This document shows, piece after piece, positions 5,678 to 13,392 of a DNA stretch of 18,125 nucleotides; the stretch's first letter is position 1, and each line of letters begins with the position of its first letter. The position numbers and the translations under genes are program-made. The notes beneath the pieces are model-generated. The model saw only the letters and a program-made list of their open reading frames with translations. It did no database searches and was not told where the DNA came from. Source of the DNA: CAIPAT01 sp037144075 (GTDB lineage: Bacteria > Verrucomicrobiota > Lentisphaeria > Victivallales > Victivallaceae); the NCBI GenBank assembly GCA_037144075.1, contig JBAWXM010000072.1, positions 1-18,125 of the forward strand. Direction: 5' to 3'.

Positions 5678-8251
5678 ATGACGAAACTATATTTTATTTT
5701 AAACGTGTGCCTGCTTGGCGCCGGACTGACAATTCATGCGGATACAGCGGATGCGTTGAAAAAAGCCGGCGGCAAAGGAACAACGGCGCTGATTGCCGGA
5801 TATACCGCGACCGCTCCGAATATGGATGGGAAAATTGACGATCCGGTCTGGGCCAAATCAATTGTCCGCGATGATTTATCCACGCTCGACAATCACGACA
5901 ATCCGCAATTGAAAACCACGGTGCGGGCGCTTTTCGACGATCACAATCTGTACCTGGGCTTTTCCTGTGCGGAAAAGGAGTCGGAGATCAAGCGGGTTTA
6001 TCGCGAGGACGGCGCCGCGCTCTCCCTTGACAGTAACATCAATATATTTTTAAGGCCCGATAACATTGCAAGTATCTCCACCATGCCGCGTGATGATTCG
6101 CATTTTCAGTTTATGTTCAACCCCAATGGCGCAAGATTTGCGCAGACCGGCAATCTCGGTCATGGCACGCTGAAAGGTGACTGGCAGGTCGTCACCTCGA
6201 CTTCGCCGGACGGCTGGCAGGCTGAAGTTAAGATACCTTTCATTTCTCTGGATAAAAGATTAAAAAAGATTGAGAACCTGGACTTCTGGGAATTGCAGAT
6301 ATGCCGGGGTACTTTTCCGGGCGGCAAAGAAGAAAGCACCACTCTTTTCCCTGCCTCCGGAATGTTGAATTATCATGATGCATTCGGTGTACTGGTTTTT
6401 GTGAAAGATCCGAACGGGCCGAATAAAAAAGGACGTCAGCTTGATTACATCCGCCGCATCCAGCCTGACTTGGTCAAGGTAGAACAAGCGCTGCAGAACA
6501 TGAAGATGGACTCCAACTCTCCGGGCTTTAAAGCATTGGCCGACTTCAGGCGAAACTGGAATGCGGCTGACGGTTTGCAGTATTTTGCCAAGCGGAAAGA
6601 ACTTTTCCAGCAGCTGGCGGCGCTAAGATCCGAGGTCAATGCCATTTGCCGGCAAAAGCTGGTCGATTTATTGAAGAAAACCGGTAGCCGCCTACTGGCA
6701 GTTCCGCATCCGGCCATCACCGATGAGGGAAAAGTGGTGCCGGATACGATTCCCAATGCGGCAATGGTCGGACAGCCGGTAAAGCTCCGTCTCTGCCGCA
6801 ATGAATTTGAACCGGCAACGGTGGTGCTCTGGGCACCGGAGCAGCTTAGCGACGTTACTGTATCGTTAACACCGGTCGAAGGCGTGGACATTGTTCCTAA
6901 CTGGACCAAGTGCTGGTTCCAGAGCGGAGCTACGCAAAACGCCAGCTCCGGTTGCTTCATCACCCCGGAATTGCTGGTAAATAACGATGATATCGTCGGC
7001 GTGGATCTGGTTAACAGGAAGAACATTTTCCGCGAACCACTTGCCGTGAAGGATAAGTGGCAGTATCCGCCCGACGATGCCGCAAAACTGCAACCGCTGA
7101 AGATTCTTCCGCCAGCTTTTGCCAAACAGTTATGGCTGACGGCGCATGCGGCGGCAACCGCCAGACCGGGGATATATAAAAGTGAGATCGTCATCAATGC
7201 CGGGGGCGAGACTGTAGCCAGACTTCCGCTGCAGGTGGAAGTCCTGGAGTTCGAACTGCTGTCATCCCCGATGACGTTCGGTTGTTATGACAACACCGGA
7301 TGGGGAAAGAAACCCGCGGTCAAGGCGGAGAATGAAATGCGTAATCTGATCAATCACGGCATTAATGCCGTTGGCTTGCGCGAAAATGCCGAAGATTTGC
7401 CAAAGGTAGTGGAAATGATGCAGCGCGCCGGGTTGCCGACCGAATCGATATACATCCAGAATTGCGTCAATCCATGGATTATGCCGCATTGTACAACCAT
7501 GGAGGAATTACGAAAAATTCCTCAGGAAAAGGTCAAAAAAAATATTGCCATCTGGGTTGAAGCCGGTCGCAAGGCAAAAGTAAAAAATCTCTATCTGTAT
7601 CTGATTGACGAGGCGAAGGGCGGATTGATCGCCGAACAGGGCAAGTTTGCCCTGATGATACATGAGGCCGGAGCTAAAACATGGTGCGCGTTCAATGTCG
7701 GTCCGGGTTATAAGAAATTAGCCGGGAAATCCGTTGATGCTGCGGTTTACAACAGTCACCCGACACGCGAAGTAGCAGCGGCAGCCCATAAGGACGGCGG
7801 CAAAATTTACAGTTACGATAATCCGCAGATGGCGGTCGAATACCCGGAGACTTACCGCCGTAATTATGGCTTGCTGTTATGGCAGAACGACTTTGACGGC
7901 GGCTTTGATTTTGCCTGGTTCTGGCTCTTTGTGAACAAAAACCAGAAAAATCCGAGTCATCCATGGGATGATTTTGACAACGCCGGTTATCGCGACCACT
8001 GCATGATGTATCCGACAGTCAATGGCTGTGTTGACACCATTCAGAGCGAAGGCTGCCGCGAAGGCGTCGATGACTGCCGCTATCTGGCAACACTGCAAAA
8101 TGCGATTGCCAAATCCACCAATAAAAATGCGGCGGCAAACGCTTCCGCTTGGTTGAAAAAACTCAAAGACGGCGAGGCTTCTGCACTGGAGGATCTTGAC
8201 GCTGTGCGTTCCAGGATGATTGAACACATCCGTGCCTGTCAAAAACAATAA
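5678..8251 (+). CDS. Secreted CBM9-like / GH123-DUF4091-like protein, tandem copy 1
   Basis: An 857-aa exported protein. Residues 1-21 look like a Sec signal peptide (cleavage near IHA-DT). Residues about 45-250 form a CBM9/DOMON-like beta-sandwich that opens with MDGKIDDPVW, as in that family, and contains the WQAEVKIPF strand. A linker region with coiled-coil potential (about 260-340) leads to a beta-rich segment and then a barrel-like C-terminus. The latter has LIDEAKG at 642-648 and YPTVNGCVDTIQSEG..REGVDDCRYL near the end, the latter resembling the terminal REGxxDxxYL of DUF4091 proteins. GH123 beta-N-acetylgalactosaminidases of that clan use an Asp-Glu pair, and D644-E645 would fit. SD-like AAGGAAAGGG ends about 11 nt before ATG 5678. 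Activity is inferred; it may be a non-catalytic binding protein. Confidence 0.7.
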   Translation: MTKLYFILNVCLLGAGLTIHADTADALKKAGGKGTTALIAGYTATAPNMDGKIDDPVWAKSIVRDDLSTLDNHDNPQLKTTVRALFDDHNLYLGFSCAEKESEIKRVYREDGAALSLDSNINIFLRPDNIASISTMPRDDSHFQFMFNPNGARFAQTGNLGHGTLKGDWQVVTSTSPDGWQAEVKIPFISLDKRLKKIENLDFWELQICRGTFPGGKEESTTLFPASGMLNYHDAFGVLVFVKDPNGPNKKGRQLDYIRRIQPDLVKVEQALQNMKMDSNSPGFKALADFRRNWNAADGLQYFAKRKELFQQLAALRSEVNAICRQKLVDLLKKTGSRLLAVPHPAITDEGKVVPDTIPNAAMVGQPVKLRLCRNEFEPATVVLWAPEQLSDVTVSLTPVEGVDIVPNWTKCWFQSGATQNASSGCFITPELLVNNDDIVGVDLVNRKNIFREPLAVKDKWQYPPDDAAKLQPLKILPPAFAKQLWLTAHAAATARPGIYKSEIVINAGGETVARLPLQVEVLEFELLSSPMTFGCYDNTGWGKKPAVKAENEMRNLINHGINAVGLRENAEDLPKVVEMMQRAGLPTESIYIQNCVNPWIMPHCTTMEELRKIPQEKVKKNIAIWVEAGRKAKVKNLYLYLIDEAKGGLIAEQGKFALMIHEAGAKTWCAFNVGPGYKKLAGKSVDAAVYNSHPTREVAAAAHKDGGKIYSYDNPQMAVEYPETYRRNYGLLLWQNDFDGGFDFAWFWLFVNKNQKNPSHPWDDFDNAGYRDHCMMYPTVNGCVDTIQSEGCREGVDDCRYLATLQNAIAKSTNKNAAANASAWLKKLKDGEASALEDLDAVRSRMIEHIRACQKQ

Positions 8252-8276
8252 ACATACAACTAGCCGAGAGAAATTA

Positions 8277-10862
8277 ATGAATAAAAGACAATTATTCGGG
8301 TTGACGTTTGGTTTGCTTCACATTCCGTTCATGGCGGCGGCCGCAGGAAACTCAGCCGAAGCACTATTGCAGAAAATCGGCGGCAACGGCGCTCCGGTCA
8401 TTATTGCCAGTTATACGACCACCGCGCCTAAGCTTGACGGTAAGCTTGATGATCCGGTTTGGGAAAAAGCTGCGGTCCGCAACGACTTCGTCCAGCTATG
8501 CAAGGAGATTGTGTCGGCGGAGGCCACAACGACAGTCCGCGCGCTTTACGACGATCAGAATCTGTATCTGGCTTTTTCCTGCACTGAAAAAGAGGCGGAT
8601 ATTAAAAGGGCATATCGCAAAGACGGCGACCCTCTCTGGCTTGACAGTTGCATCGACATGTTTTTCGCCCCGGCGGAAAGCAAAACTATTGACGATTTGC
8701 CGAAAGACGAATCACACTATCAGTTGATTTTCAATTCCAATCAGGCAAAGTTTTCGCAGCTCGGTAACCGAGGGTACGGTTCCTGGCTGGGAGAATGGGA
8801 AATTGCCGCGGCAGTTACCCCGGCCGGCTGGACTGCTGAAGTAAAGATACCGTTTACCTCATTGGATAAAAGGCTTTCAACGCCGCAGAACATGTCATAC
8901 TGGCGAATGCAGATCGGCCGGGCGGCATTTCCTGGAAAGAAACGCGAATACTCCGCACTGTTTCCCTGCGCCGGACTGTTCCGCGGTCATGATTATTTCG
9001 GCATGCTGGTTTTTATCCAAGATCCAAACGGTTTTAACTTCGGACGCCGCAGCGACTACAACCGCGAAATCCAGCCGGAACTTGCCCGGGTGGAACAGAC
9101 GTTGAAAAATGGCGGAATGTCTTCGGATTCCCATTGCGCGGTTGCACTGTCCACGTTAAGTATGGATTTCAATGCCGCTGACGGATTGCAATATTTCGTT
9201 AAACGGGAAAACATTTACCGCCAGTTGACTGCATTAAAAGCGGAGGCGGCTACCGTTTGCCGTCAGAAACTCGCCGCTCAGTTGACGAAAAGCGGACAGC
9301 GTCTGCTCGCAGTGCCGCATCCGGCGATTAGTGATTTCGGCAAAGTGCTGCCGGAATTCATTCCTGATCCGGCCGCGTCCTGCAAACCGGTTAAAATCCG
9401 TCTCTGCCGCAATGAGTTTGAACCGGCATCCATCGTAATCTGGGCCCCGGAGCAACTTCAAGGCGTAACAGTTTCCATCGCTCCGGTAGAAGGCGTAACC
9501 CTGGCTCCCCGCTGGGTCAAATGCTGGTACCAGGGCGGATCGCCGGTCTGTCCGCAAAATGTTCATTCCGGTTGTTATCTCACCCCGGAACTGCTGCTTA
9601 ATAACGATGATATTGTCGGTGTGGACATGGTCAATAAAAAGAATATCTTCCGCGAACCCCTTGCCTTGAAAGATAAGTGGCAGTACCCGCCTGACGACGC
9701 GGAAAAACTGCAACCGCTGGCGCTTCTGCCGTCCGCGTTTGCCAAACAGCTATGGCTGACGGCGCATGCGTCCGCCAATGCCCGTCCTGGTATCTATCAA
9801 AGTAAAATCACCATTGCCGTCGCAGGCAATACCCTGGCCGAAGTACCTTTGCAGGTGGAAGTTATGGAATTCGACTTGCAGCCGTCAAAACTTATCTCCG
9901 GTTGTTATTACAACACCAGCTGGGGAAAGAAACCCAAGGTAAAAGCTGAGAGCGAGATGCGCAATCTGGTTGATCACGGCATTACGGCGGTCGGACTGCG
10001 CGAAGATGCAAAAGATTTGTCGACAGTGGTGGAAATGATGAAACGGATCGGCTTACCTGTTGAACCATTGTATATCGAAAACAGCACAAGGCCGGAAATT
10101 CTGCAAAAAGCGGATCTGAATCACAAGGATTATCTCAGCAAAGCCAGGACAAGAATTACCGAATGGACAGATGCGGCGAAAAAAGCCCAGGTAAAAACTC
10201 TCTATCTTTATCTGATTGACGAACCTAAGGGCGAGACGATCACGAAACAGATACCGGTTGCCGACCTTGTTCATCAGGCTGGAGCCAAAACCTGGGATGC
10301 CTTCAATCTTGGCCCCGGTTACCGCCAGCTGGCAGGCAATTCCATTGATGCGGTAGTCTACAACGGCAATCCGACGCGCGAAGCCGCGGCCGCCGCCCAT
10401 AAGGATGGCGGAACAATCTATAGTTACGACAATCCGCAGTTAGGAATCGAATTTACTGAAGTGTATCGCCGTAATTTCGGTTTGCTGCTATGGCAGAACG
10501 ATTTCGACGGTTCATTCAACTTTGCCTGGTTCTGGCTGTTTGTCGACCACGCCAAAAAAATTCCGAGTCACCCCTGGGATGATTTCGACAGCAGCGGGTT
10601 CAGGGATCACTGCATGATGTATCCGACCGTCAACGGCTGTGTCGATACGGTACAGGGCGAAGGCTGGCGCGAAGGCGTTGACGACTGCCGTTATCTGTCC
10701 ACGCTTGAGTACTGGATCGCTCATGCATCTAACGCCAAGGCTGCCGCCGCAGCAGCGGCCTGGCTGAAACAGCTTAAAGACGGCGAAGTCGCCGCATTGA
10801 CAGATCTTGACGGCGTCCGCAGTACAATGATAGAACATATTCGCGCCTGTCAAAGCCGTTAG
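8277..10862 (+). CDS. Secreted CBM9-like / GH123-DUF4091-like protein, tandem copy 2
   Basis: An 861-aa paralogue of the preceding protein, with about 60-70% identity by eye and the same layout throughout. The signal peptide is residues 1-22 (FMAAAA-GN). The CBM9-like domain starts at LDGKLDDPVW. The putative catalytic pair is D648-E649 in LIDEPKG, which keeps the Pro seen in the wider DUF4091/GH123 clan where copy 1 has Ala. The C-terminus repeats YPTVNGCVDT and REGVDDCRYL. ATG 8277 is chosen over an open frame from 8220 because the latter overlaps copy 1 and would bury the signal peptide. The 25-bp gap contains GAGAG before the start. The same transcript as copy 1 is likely. It probably acts outside the cytoplasmic membrane on host or algal glycans containing amino sugars; the substrate is inferred. 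Confidence 0.72.
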   Translation: MNKRQLFGLTFGLLHIPFMAAAAGNSAEALLQKIGGNGAPVIIASYTTTAPKLDGKLDDPVWEKAAVRNDFVQLCKEIVSAEATTTVRALYDDQNLYLAFSCTEKEADIKRAYRKDGDPLWLDSCIDMFFAPAESKTIDDLPKDESHYQLIFNSNQAKFSQLGNRGYGSWLGEWEIAAAVTPAGWTAEVKIPFTSLDKRLSTPQNMSYWRMQIGRAAFPGKKREYSALFPCAGLFRGHDYFGMLVFIQDPNGFNFGRRSDYNREIQPELARVEQTLKNGGMSSDSHCAVALSTLSMDFNAADGLQYFVKRENIYRQLTALKAEAATVCRQKLAAQLTKSGQRLLAVPHPAISDFGKVLPEFIPDPAASCKPVKIRLCRNEFEPASIVIWAPEQLQGVTVSIAPVEGVTLAPRWVKCWYQGGSPVCPQNVHSGCYLTPELLLNNDDIVGVDMVNKKNIFREPLALKDKWQYPPDDAEKLQPLALLPSAFAKQLWLTAHASANARPGIYQSKITIAVAGNTLAEVPLQVEVMEFDLQPSKLISGCYYNTSWGKKPKVKAESEMRNLVDHGITAVGLREDAKDLSTVVEMMKRIGLPVEPLYIENSTRPEILQKADLNHKDYLSKARTRITEWTDAAKKAQVKTLYLYLIDEPKGETITKQIPVADLVHQAGAKTWDAFNLGPGYRQLAGNSIDAVVYNGNPTREAAAAAHKDGGTIYSYDNPQLGIEFTEVYRRNFGLLLWQNDFDGSFNFAWFWLFVDHAKKIPSHPWDDFDSSGFRDHCMMYPTVNGCVDTVQGEGWREGVDDCRYLSTLEYWIAHASNAKAAAAAAAWLKQLKDGEVAALTDLDGVRSTMIEHIRACQSR

Positions 10863-10900
10863 TCTTTATGACGCATGGTGGATTATTGATAATTTGACAT

Positions 10901-10966
10901 ATGTCATTATAATGCTACCGATATAATATTAATATCATTGCAAACGGCAGATAAAAGCGGTATAAT
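10901..10966 (+). promoter_or_regulatory. Conserved 66-bp promoter module, copy B
   Basis: The distal word ATGTCAT (10901-10907) and core GATATAATATTAATATC (10920-10936) precede -35 TTGCAA (10938-10943), a 17-bp spacer and TATAAT (10961-10966). It aligns without gaps to copies A and C. The core is flanked by the inverted repeat GATAT...ATATC. It should start the sialidase-like/FAD/MFS operon, with transcription from about 10973. Confidence 0.75.
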
Positions 10967-10986
10967 TATACTTAAAATCATTATGG

Positions 10987-12096
10987 ATGAAAGACGTTTT
11001 GCTCATGAATCAAGAAATATTAGAAGTCTCATCTACGCTTAGTCCGGCTACTTTTTTCGGTCCAGTTCCGGTCTTTGACCTTTCCGGCGCCGCCGCGGCT
11101 CAAACAGTGATTGCCGCGGGGAACGAGTCGTATCAGGGGCATCCGACAACCGCGCTGCTGTCCGATGGTAGAACGGTAATCTGCGTCTGGACCATCGGTC
11201 ATGGCGGCCCTTGCGGACCGATGAAAAAAAGCGCCAATCGCGGCCGTACCTGGAGCAAGCTGCTGCCGGTTCCCGCTGAATGGTCGAAGTTCGTTAATTG
11301 CCCCTGTATTTGGCGTCGGCCAGCCATCGGAATGCCGGATCGACTGGTAGTTTATGTTCAGGAAGAAATTACCCGAAAAATGTTTTGTTCCGTGTCTGAA
11401 GACGGCGGTGATAATTGGGGCGAAATGACTTCCTGCGGCGTTGTTTCCGTCATGCCGTGGACCGCCATCGTGCCGATAAGCGGCGGACGGCTGCTGGGCC
11501 TCACCAACGCCCGCCGGAGCGGAGATGCGACCAGCCGGTCAAACGTTATAATTCGTTCGTATTCCGCAGATAACGGTATTACATGGGATGAACCGGCGGT
11601 CGTTGCCGACCTGCCCGGTATCAAGCTTTGCGAACCATGGATAATCGCTTCTCCTGACGGAGATGAAATGGCATGTCTGCTGCGGCTTAACAACCGCGAA
11701 TATAATTCAATGGTAATATTTTCCCGGAACGAAGGTGAATCCTGGACCAAACCGGTGCAAGTGCATGCCGCGATTACCGGCGACCGCCATATTGTCCGCT
11801 ATCTGCCGGACGGACGGTTGCTGGCGGTGTTCCGCGATGTGGCCAGCGCAAGTCCGACCAGCAGTCACTTCTGCGGCTGGATCGGCTCCTACGACGACCT
11901 CAAAACATCTGGTACTGGACAGGTGCGGCTGAAATTACTCCATCATCACGCCGAGCCGCGTAATTATGATTGCGGTTATCCCGGACTGGAAATTTTTTCC
12001 GACGGTACCGCACTGGCAACAACCTATCTGAAATATCGCGCCGAAGACCGCCATAATTCCGTTGTCTGTATACGGTTCAATCCGGCGGAATTTTAG
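10987..12096 (+). CDS. Sialidase-like (BNR/Asp-box) six-bladed propeller protein, no signal peptide
   Basis: A 369-aa protein with four Asp-boxes of the S-x-(D/N)-x-G-x-x-W type: residues 82-89, 137-144, 193-200 and 246-253. These mark a sialidase-type beta-propeller (PF13088-like). DCGYPGL around Tyr331 matches the position of the nucleophilic Tyr. The usual N-terminal R-x-P motif is not evident; the equivalent segment reads YQGHP (49-53), while R110-R111-P112 is the only R-P nearby. No signal peptide or membrane segment is seen, so a cytoplasmic location is predicted. ATG 11005 (seven residues in) may be the true start, because the matching leader at 3791 keeps that ATG and not the first. 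It is first in an operon with an FAD enzyme and an MFS carrier. It could be a true sialidase, an anhydrosialic-acid-type enzyme, or another glycosidase-like protein. Confidence 0.72.
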   Translation: MKDVLLMNQEILEVSSTLSPATFFGPVPVFDLSGAAAAQTVIAAGNESYQGHPTTALLSDGRTVICVWTIGHGGPCGPMKKSANRGRTWSKLLPVPAEWSKFVNCPCIWRRPAIGMPDRLVVYVQEEITRKMFCSVSEDGGDNWGEMTSCGVVSVMPWTAIVPISGGRLLGLTNARRSGDATSRSNVIIRSYSADNGITWDEPAVVADLPGIKLCEPWIIASPDGDEMACLLRLNNREYNSMVIFSRNEGESWTKPVQVHAAITGDRHIVRYLPDGRLLAVFRDVASASPTSSHFCGWIGSYDDLKTSGTGQVRLKLLHHHAEPRNYDCGYPGLEIFSDGTALATTYLKYRAEDRHNSVVCIRFNPAEF

Positions 12097-12129
12097 CATA
12101 ATTGACCAAATGCATGGGGGCTTCAATAA

Positions 12130-13347
12130 ATGGATAAGCTGGTAAAATATACGGTTCCGGTCATGGGGGAATACGATGTTATTGTCTGCGGCGGCGGTCC
12201 GTCCGGATGTGCGGCGGCGGTCGCGTCAGCGCGATGCGGCGCAAAAACTCTGCTGCTGGAAAAAAACGGATTTCTTGGCGGCGCACCGGTCACACAACTG
12301 GTTGATGCTGTATTGAGCACCAACGGCGCCGATTTTATGGGTATCTGGCACGAATACGCAGCGTTATTAACCCGCTATGACGGGTTTACCGGCATACACC
12401 AGTCGCGGAACACTCTTTATCCTGATTTTACCTGGCAGCGCGGTTCCGTCGATCCGGAACAGGTCAAGCGGGTGTGGCAGGAAATGGCGGTTGCAGCTGG
12501 AGTGGAAATTCTTTATTACGGCACGGTAATTGGCGTTTTTTGCGAGGATGGGCGGATTGCCGGAATTGAGCTTTTCTGCCGCGGCATGCGGCATGCGTTC
12601 ATTGGAAAGCGCATCATTGATGCCACCGGCAATGCTGATGTCGCCGCGCTGTCCGGGTGTCGCTGGCTTCGCGGCTCCGAGCCGGAACATTATACACAGG
12701 AAGTTTCATTGATATACCGTTCCTGCGGAACTCTGGAACGGCACAATGTGGGCAAGCGTATGGAAGTAATCTCCCGTAAAGACCGCAAACGCGTGGATAC
12801 GCTCGACATTCGAGATCTTTCCGCTGCCACCGTGGAGATGCGTGAAGAAATATGGCAATCTCAACCGACCGAGAAACTAATTGCGACAGCTTATGAACTG
12901 GGTGTCCGCACCTCCAGGATTGTCACAGGGTGTGAAACTGTCAGCAATGACGCAGCTTGGAATCTGGAAAAAAATTCCGCCGGCATCGCCCGCTGCTCAT
13001 GGGAACTGGATATTCATCCGACCGGGACCGGTCCGGTAGATCCGCATCTTTATCACAGCAGGAGCAGAATTTATACCGAGCGGCTGCAACGAATCGCCGC
13101 CGGCGAATGGTTCGATATTCCTTACGGCGCACTGGTTGCAGCCGGTATTGACAATCTGCTGCTGGCCGGACGAATTGTATCGGCTGAACTTTTCGCCCAC
13201 GGCTCCTTGCGGATTCAGCAGACTTGTATGGCCACCGGCGAATCCGCCGGGATAGCCGCAGCATTCAGTATCGAAAAAAAGACCACACCTTCAAATCTCA
13301 ATTCTTTGGAAACGGCAGAGTATATCACGATGGTACGTCAAAAATAA
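12130..13347 (+). CDS. FAD-dependent oxidoreductase (PF12831-type), second paralogue
   Basis: A 405-aa flavoprotein with GGGPSG at residues 21-26, Glu44 at the end of the second strand (LLLEKNGFLGG), and IDATGNADVAALSG as the second FAD motif. Its C-terminus FDIPYGALVA...LLLAGRIVSA...SLRIQQTCMATGESAG is nearly that of the protein at 2159, and both share GADFMGIWHEY/GLDFEGVWHEW. It is about 55 residues shorter, the difference lying in the middle substrate region. The gap to the previous gene is 33 bp and to the next 45 bp, so it is mid-operon between a sialidase-like protein and an MFS carrier. Cytoplasmic; substrate unknown, presumably a sugar derivative handled by its neighbours. Confidence 0.85.
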   Translation: MDKLVKYTVPVMGEYDVIVCGGGPSGCAAAVASARCGAKTLLLEKNGFLGGAPVTQLVDAVLSTNGADFMGIWHEYAALLTRYDGFTGIHQSRNTLYPDFTWQRGSVDPEQVKRVWQEMAVAAGVEILYYGTVIGVFCEDGRIAGIELFCRGMRHAFIGKRIIDATGNADVAALSGCRWLRGSEPEHYTQEVSLIYRSCGTLERHNVGKRMEVISRKDRKRVDTLDIRDLSAATVEMREEIWQSQPTEKLIATAYELGVRTSRIVTGCETVSNDAAWNLEKNSAGIARCSWELDIHPTGTGPVDPHLYHSRSRIYTERLQRIAAGEWFDIPYGALVAAGIDNLLLAGRIVSAELFAHGSLRIQQTCMATGESAGIAAAFSIEKKTTPSNLNSLETAEYITMVRQK

Positions 13348-13392
13348 CCGTAGAGTCGAAGCGTAATAAATTCATAACAACAGGAAAGAAAT

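Noticed and set aside
6445..7197. 250-codon minus-strand ORF inside secreted copy 1
   Set aside because: It lies wholly within a well-supported gene; low-complexity Ser/Thr-rich translation without recognisable domain.
8220..8276. Earlier start of the second secreted paralogue
   Set aside because: It would overlap the previous gene and place 19 residues before an obvious signal peptide.
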